A stretch of DNA of 64,000 nt from Strongylocentrotus purpuratus (Eukaryota > Echinodermata > Echinoidea > Camarodonta > Strongylocentrotidae), in the NCBI RefSeq assembly GCF_000002235.5, contig NW_022145611.1, positions 11,496,342 to 11,560,341 of the forward strand. Direction: 5' to 3'. Position numbers and translations under genes: made by a program. Below, in pieces: positions 58,300 to 64,000 of this stretch. Numbering within the stretch: the stretch's first letter is position 1; each line of letters opens with the position of its first letter. The notes beneath the pieces are model-generated. The model saw only the letters and a program-made list of their open reading frames with translations. It did not search any database and had not been told where the DNA came from.

Positions 58300-59115
58300 T
58301 TGCAGATAAAATGCATTCCTGCTATCTTAGCTTTGATATGAAAAGGGCAACTGTTTATAATTCAAACAAAATATTCTATACACATAATTCGCAGAAATAT
58401 CTCATTTGATCTTTCTTTCATCACCACTCTTGAGCTAGGAAGCAAACAAATTGCTTCTTATCAATCAAATGCTTCACATATAAGTATCTATTACCTGAAT
58501 ATGACCTACAATAAATCAAATGTGATACACTAATATATTATGAATGAGATTCACAAGGTTACAATGTGGAATCTTGGTTTTCATACACATTAGAATAATC
58601 AATGAATCAAAGAATAAGGATATGAGTTAACAAACTTAAAGCTCTCAACAGACATTGCATGAAGTAAGAAATCTAAACTGCATTTATATCAGACCCATGA
58701 AAGCTTGTTGATTGTTTTTCCCTTTCTTTTGAGAAAAAAAGAACCAGCAAATTTGAAATCACTTAAACAGAGAAATGCAATTATACCTCAACTGCCCAAT
58801 TTTCTAAATCACCGATTTAAGTTAGCACTGATTTTAGTCAGCGACCCTGGACAGGGATTTTCAGGCTTGCCTGGTAGACTAGGCATACAAAAAACAGGTT
58901 TGATGTACACGTAGATATCAGAGAGAAGAAAAAGAGCAAAATGTAGAGAAATGGGTTAAGAAAATCAGTAATCTGGAATGCTCATCAAGAGGTTATGATT
59001 CATACTTTTGTTGCTGCCCAAGTCATCGCCAGTAAGAGCCTAGCTAGCTAGCATACATCATTGTAAAAACAGGCTGAAGGAACAATATATCTAGGTAACC
59101 CAGTCAACCAGGCAG
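58300..59115. other. AT-rich non-coding DNA
   Basis: A solitary GCTCTCAACAGACATT word (about 58644) resembles the outer arm of the CCAGAAGG family. No gene supported. Confidence 0.4.
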
Positions 59116-59118
59116 CAT

Positions 59119-59313
59119 GGGGGTGGGGTGGGGGGGGGTAAGGGGGGGGGGTAGGACACCATGGTATCATTAACTCATGCTAATCTATCAGAGAGTACTG
59201 TATTCTTTTTCAAATCTGCTTGAAGAGGAAGAGGAAGAGGGAGAGGGAGAGGTTGGGGTAGCAGAGAGGGAAAGGGTGGGTTGGAGAGAGGGAGAGGGTG
59301 GGGTAGTGGAGAC
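59119..59313. repeat. G-rich runs and (GGGAGA)n tract
   Basis: G runs interrupted by T and TAA (59119-59152), then after 70 bases a GAGGAAGAGGGAGAGGGAGAGG tract-like region (59221-59313). Confidence 0.9.
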
Positions 59314-59479
59314 GAGGTACCTGGGACTACATGCCGATCATTGCATGGTGTAGCATGCAAGGTATCCTCACTCTTGCTGATCCCGTTGTACAACACTCGT
59401 TTCTGTGACAATCATTCCACTTCTGTCAATATCAACATGTTTGTACAACGACCAAATTTTAAAGTGATATCTTGATCCT

Positions 59480-59672
59480 ACAAGTAACCCTATATAACCC
59501 TAAGCCTAGACCAAAACCTAGAACCCATTTGCAGTCGATGTCCTGCACTAACCGAATTCCTAACTTCAAACCCGGACAAAAACACAATCCTAAGCCTAAC
59601 CCTTACCCTAACCCTTACCCTAAATTTAACCCTTACCCTAAATCTAACCAAAATCCCAAGTGCAACCCTAAC
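59480..59672. repeat. Degenerate telomere-like (CCCTAA/CCTTAC)n repeat
   Basis: Two patches (59486-59530, 59586-59672) of ACCCTA, CCTAAC, CCTTACCCTAAA units around a unique 55-bp stretch. A roughly 12-bp higher unit, CCTTACCCTAAA, is visible. The open frame through it (59472-59771, Asn/Pro/Lys-rich, TTG start) is repeat-encoded. May be an interstitial telomeric relic or an unrelated microsatellite. Confidence 0.7.
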
Positions 59673-59843
59673 TCTATATCTTCAATGAAATATAGCCCGG
59701 GAAATTGTCGGATCATCGCTGATCCATCACAAGGTGCTATATTCCTACTGGATAGTTCTCATTCCGACTAATCACTGTCATTTTCCTGACAGTACTAATC
59801 CTTTTACCACACCTTTGTCTCGATCTAGTGATCAATTTCTGAA

Positions 59844-59906
59844 ATGGCTAACCACAGCGATACATATAGCATTGCAGGCCAACTGGCAACAGGATTGAGG
59901 ATGCAG
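59844..59906 (+). CDS. Candidate first coding exon (partial), unknown protein
   Basis: ATG at 59844 (gaaATGG, good context) with an in-frame TGA five codons upstream opens 21 codons, MANHSDTYSIAGQLATGLRM and one more residue, that end in phase 0 at a CAG|GTAACC donor (GT at 59907-59908). If not spliced, the frame would stop after 44 codons. The peptide has an N-glycosylation-like NHS, but no signal sequence. Two AG sites within the frame could instead serve as acceptors. Unknown family. Confidence 0.2.
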
Positions 59907-59909
59907 GTA

Positions 59910-61685
59910 ACCCTAGTCTCTTATACTAATGATTATATTGTCCATATAATTATTGGTAATAGTCCAACAAGGAAATAAATATGGCAGATTTATGTAACCT
60001 AAGCAATTGTATTATACCCACATTTTAGAATATCTGAAATGTTATACACCACAGAATTGTTTTATATATATATTAGCTTTAAGTTGATTTTCCTATGTAT
60101 TTATATTCAATTTGATGTCTATATGATTTGTTCTATTACTGTAACATGGATTTGCTGAAATACAGTCTTTTTAGGCTGAGTAAAAGCAACATTCTATTTT
60201 TTCCTACTGAGTAGTAATTATATAGATACCCTAATTCCACTATACTCTATAGATTAAAGCTGAAAGTTAATTTCCTAGAAGATATAAATCCCTGGTGTTT
60301 ACCCGCGGAAAGACACCGAGCTTTACAATTTTTTCAATAATCACAGAAAATTTTGTGCCCATTTGAACTTTTGACTGTATTTTTGTATCATAATTTTTTC
60401 AACCATTTTACCACTTTTAAATAATTGGGCAGTTGCATTTAACCATTTAAAACTGATGTAAAACATGTTGTTTCAGTATTTTTTTCTAACCATGGAGGGC
60501 TCAAACTGAAAACGGTCATGCTTTTCAAAATAGTTAAATAGAGAGTTGATTTCAATGACTCCGCCTTATAGTCACATTTAATTCAAAGGCCACCATATAG
60601 GTTTTTTTTGTTATACATATGTATTTCTTGTATCAACTACAAAGAATACTTGCAGTACTGCAGACCCCCCAAAATGCAGCTTTACAATTATATGGTTCCA
60701 TGCATCAGCAGTATTTGTACAACCCTTTAAAAGGAACCAACATCCCTTTTTAAAGTCAAGCTAGACTTGATAATAACAGCAGAAGTCATTACCGAACGAA
60801 ACAATAATATCTTCGATTGAATGACCCTGAGTGTAGTATACTTGACCTGCTTGCCGAGGAGACCAAGCGTGCACAAATCGTTTGTCCCACATACCTGCTA
60901 ATGTACAAACAATTTCAGCGTTTGATCCTACAATCGATGATGTTGTGGGCGCAGTTTAGACAAGTTTCTATTGAAGGTCACCCTAACTCTGGCCCCAGCA
61001 AATATAAGGCCCGATAGAATAACACAAATATGCCAGCGTAAATACAGACTTGAAAATATTCAAAGACTCACAGTTCCTTTTATATTCTTTGTTTTTCTTT
61101 CATTCATCGAAAGTCAATATCTTGGGAGTAAAGCCAATTCTTTGTACTTTTATTTTCATACCTCCCCATTTTTTCTAACAATTTCATTCCCTATTTACCA
61201 TTCACAATTCTGACTAATGACATGGCCATGATAAAATCTAGTTGTGTAAAAAAAATATAACTTACTAGACATGCAACTACCTTGTGAAGTTAGAAATTAA
61301 AGGAGATTGGTGTTGACATTTCCTTCTGAACTATTTTCATAACAATTTTTTTTCTCCCAGTTTTTCAATGATTTTGTGAATTATCATTTAAGGTGCTTTG
61401 TGTTGAGGAAATGTAATGAGACATATGGTGAGGAAAAATGTTAGATTATTTGTCTAGTTGATTACAAGACCCTTCATACAAATGATTACATCTCCAAACT
61501 ATGGCATTTTCTAATAGGAATAGTACTATGAAAACATATTAGAATGTGCAATTACAGTTGGATTCCAGTGAAAACAGAACTATACTTATTAAACAAAACA
61601 GTCTTGTTGCTGTTCTGTTTAAAAAGCATATTATTTGTAATAGCATAACTGCATAAGTGTAAAACTTGCATTTCCATTCACTTAT
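59910..61685. other. AT-rich non-coding DNA
   Basis: The frame at 60817-61017 reads protein-like (acidic, then Leu/Met-rich) but starts at TTG without splice support. Nothing else seen. Confidence 0.4.
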
Positions 61686-61692
61686 ATATTCC

Positions 61693-61814
61693 TGACCTCC
61701 TGATGACCTCTGTTGGCCAAGGAAAATTACTGCTGCGGCTCCTTGGACATATTTATGAAAGGTTCAAAGGTCATGGACAATACCAACTCTTGGGGATGCC
61801 AATGTCAAAGGTCA
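61693..61814. promoter_or_regulatory. Nuclear-receptor element cluster: one DR5 and two DR1
   Basis: TGACCT-CCTGA-TGACCT (61693-61709) is a perfect five-base-spaced direct repeat of AGGTCA on the minus strand, the classical retinoic-acid-receptor/RXR arrangement. GGTTCA-A-AGGTCA (61761-61773) and ATGTCA-A-AGGTCA (61802-61814) are DR1-type, as bound by RXR, HNF4 or COUP-TF homologues. Three composite sites in 122 bases is well above what I see elsewhere in the window. In vivo function is inferred. Confidence 0.4.
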
Positions 61815-61829
61815 ATGCCAAAGACATGG

Positions 61830-63675
61830 GGGTGGAGGGTTTTGATATGAAAGGACATGTGTGGCCTATGGGCTGAGGGTGATTAAAAGTTCGAATAAAT
61901 CCAGCTCCGTAACAAGAAGTCATGAAGATCGAGAATATGGTAGTAAAATGGTACAATAAGTGTTCTGTGCAACTTGATATTACAGTATGTTCATTTAAAG
62001 TTACCAACATGGCCACAACCTTTCCTTTAATGATAAACATTATTCATCTGGCAGAGAAAGGTTGGACTCTGATTTTTTACCTTTTTACTGAAGAAGAAAA
62101 ATAAATTAGAAAACACTTTGAAGACTAAATTCTCACAAGGTCCCTAGAATCATCCCTCATTGCCTCCAGTAAGATTTACATGTATGCATCCATATCTGCA
62201 GATTTCTAGGACAAAGCAGAGAGATATGATTCCGATGACAATTGTGATTTATGGCTCATGCGCCATACCTAATAACCACAAGATTAACTAAAAAGCTACG
62301 CCAATTTCATGCCCCAGGCTGGATTGCTTCTTAAAAGATATGTTTCATCATCCAAACAAGAAGGATAATCATAACGATTGTGTTTATCTTTGTGATTTCA
62401 ATCCAGATAGGTGAAATTTCTTTTCAGCGTTGCAGACATACCAGGTAAATCCGCAGCCCACAGCTAAATGGTCCTTTTATCTAAAGGGGCATTTTACACT
62501 GCAAGCGCAAGCAAAAACCATGTGTTTTTTTTCTTCACATTCCGGAGTTTCATCTAAAGTTGCTAGACAACTGACTACCAATACAAATGTTTAAAAAAAC
62601 GAGAACAAAAAATCTTTTGAATGTGGTTTTGTGAAATGCCAGCCAATACGCTATCGTTTTGCAGTGTAAATTTGGCTCTCAAAAAAACTGTTTAATTCTT
62701 CCAGTTCTTTCACATATTGCTCTCCTCAATACCATGCTAACACACAAAAAAAGCAAAAAGTGGTGTATGCACACAAATCACAACAACGAAATCAGAATCA
62801 GTGAACATTAACAGGTTTAATGTTTTTGTTTTGTTTATTGAGGAGTTTACACTGTATATATTTTTTTAATGCATTTCTTTAGGGATTTTTCCTGCATTGT
62901 AAATGGGGATAAGGATGCATTGAAGTTTTGGGAGACAGGAAATTATCATAACCAGCCATCTATAACCAGGGATTCAACATGTCATCAATCACTCGAGAAA
63001 TATCTATCTAGAACGAGCTAATTTAAGAATGAGGTAAATACTGAAAAGCTATTAGAGATAACTTGGCTAGCAGAAATGTATGTTATTACAAAATCCAACT
63101 GAGACCTTTATCCAACTAGGTTAGGGAACACAAGAGCTCATAACATTCATTTGTGTTATATTGTCTGCAAAAATTGCGTCAAACTTCTTTTTCTTTTCTT
63201 AAATCAGGATTGATTCTCGAATCAAACAAAAAACGTAAATTCAGTGGTCAGGAGTCAGGCAGAGTAATTTCTCGATATAGATTATAATTATATCTGGTGA
63301 CCTCCTTTGGCATAATTGAAACAGACAGCTTTATGACATCTCAATTTCTAAGGGATGACAAATGGAAAGACGTGATATTACTCCGCTCCAGTAAATTCTC
63401 GGGACAGGACTTAAATCCCCCCTGAAAATAATGATTAAACAGATCACTAAAAGGATATTTACAGGGGAAATCTGTGGAATGGTATTTGGGTAATTGTTGA
63501 ATCCATGGGCTGGGTTTCAGGATCATGAGCATGTCTCCATGCGGGCAGACTAAATGAAAGAATGAATAAATGAATGGGATTGTGGGGGCAGGGAAACACA
63601 ATCGGGCGGATAACTGTAATCAAGTATCATGACAAACACTAACATTGTGGTTTCTCTCTTTCTTTCTGGCCCTTT
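61830..63675. other. AT-rich non-coding DNA
   Basis: Holds a 12-bp inverted pair TTTACACTGCAA (62493-62504) / TTGCAGTGTAAA (62659-62670), possibly a very old inverted-repeat element of about 180 bp. No gene supported. Confidence 0.4.
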
Positions 63676-63681
63676 CTGTCC

Positions 63682-63730
63682 CCTCTCTCTCTCTCTCTCT
63701 CTCTCCCTCTCTCCCTCCCTCTGTCTCACT
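63682..63730. repeat. (CT)n microsatellite
   Basis: CT run with CCCT interruptions. Confidence 0.95.
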
Positions 63731-63739
63731 CTCTTTCCC

Positions 63740-64000
63740 TTTCTTCACTCCTTCAGTATATCCTACTTCCAATTCATTTCAATAATACAGCTAAAAGCAG
63801 CTTTGGAAGCAAGACAAATGGTGTGCGTTGCAGAGAATGAAAATCCAATTTTCCGTGGTTAGCCCGGGCATCCACGAAGCACGCGGGGCAGAGTATCAAC
63901 GATAAACAAACCCTGAGCGTGGATGCCAGGCAAAAAGACATGGGAGGTGGGGGGAAAAAGTGGATGAAAGGTAAAACAGAACAAAAACAAATGCACGGTT
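63740..64000. other. Non-coding DNA with a short inverted pair
   Basis: GGCATCCACG (63867-63876) is the reverse complement of CGTGGATGCC (63918-63927). The patch is GC-richer than average. No gene supported. Confidence 0.35.

Noticed and set aside
59586..59672. True telomere
   Set aside because: Units are degenerate and unique sequence continues on both sides.
59472..59771. 99-codon Asn/Pro-rich frame
   Set aside because: TTG start, and its composition comes from the telomere-like CCCTAA/CCTTAC units.
60817..61017. 66-codon frame that reads like a protein
   Set aside because: TTG start, no acceptor upstream, no good donor, and no family I recognise.
61861..61915. GTTCGAATAAATCC, resembling a tRNA T-arm promoter box
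   Set aside because: No matching acceptor stem, D-arm or anticodon arm could be folded around it.

Overview
The window reads as non-coding DNA from an AT-rich animal genome. Introns are implied by splice-like signals. There are dozens of GA/CT microsatellites, many long G or C homopolymer runs, and several short inverted-repeat elements. There are no bacterial operons, no rRNA or tRNA that I can fold, no CRISPR array and no recognisable transposase or reverse transcriptase. The texture (AT-rich background, GA/CT and poly-G tracts, frequent TACATGTA-type words, a dispersed CCAGAAGG/CCTTCTGG inverted repeat) fits a marine invertebrate, and a sea urchin is my best guess. That guess is inference, not proof.

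No complete gene can be read. I list a handful of candidate exons or gene starts where an open frame ends at a good splice donor: complement 2730-2779 (start codon after an in-frame stop, donor GTAAGT, TATA-like box upstream), 12811-12908 (+), 27733-28005 (+), complement 32628-32704 (good acceptor and donor), 50362-50560 (+, acceptor and CAG|GTGAGT donor), complement 50806-50871 and 59844-59906 (+). All have low confidence, because roughly four perfect 8-base donor cores are expected by chance on the two strands. None matches a family I can name. The longest open frames in the window (both strands of 48.8-49.5 kb, and those in CT/GA tracts) are artefacts of simple repeats.

Layout. 0.07-0.22 kb: GA tract and poly-G. 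2.7-3.6 kb: possible minus-strand gene start. 4-12 kb: AT-rich with purine/pyrimidine tracts. 12.8-13.2 kb: GC-richer island. 14-27 kb: AT-rich, many tracts. 27.7-28.8 kb: gene-like island with a palindromic CRE. 32.6-33.5 kb: possible exon and a conserved-looking island. 36.3 kb: 99-nt near-perfect hairpin. 38.45-38.76 kb: possible enhancer. 41.07-41.26 kb: 200-bp inverted-repeat element. 48.9-49.4 kb: 529-bp GAA repeat. 50.3-50.9 kb: gene-like island. 56.2-56.6 kb: CpG-rich regulatory candidate with a Pbx-Meis composite site. 57.6-58.3 kb: 689-bp foldback element. 59.5-59.7 kb: telomere-like degenerate repeat. 61.7-61.8 kb: nuclear-receptor-site cluster.

The most remarkable object is the element at 57607-58295. 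It has perfect 26-bp terminal inverted repeats flanked by TA, and it carries seven exact copies of a 17-bp word (TTTTCACGAACCGGCAC) in both orientations, four of them paired into two perfect 20-21-bp hairpins. It has no coding capacity and looks like a young non-autonomous DNA transposon whose putative transposase-binding site has been multiplied. The hairpin at 36290-36388 shares the core TTTTCACGAA and may be a distant relative.
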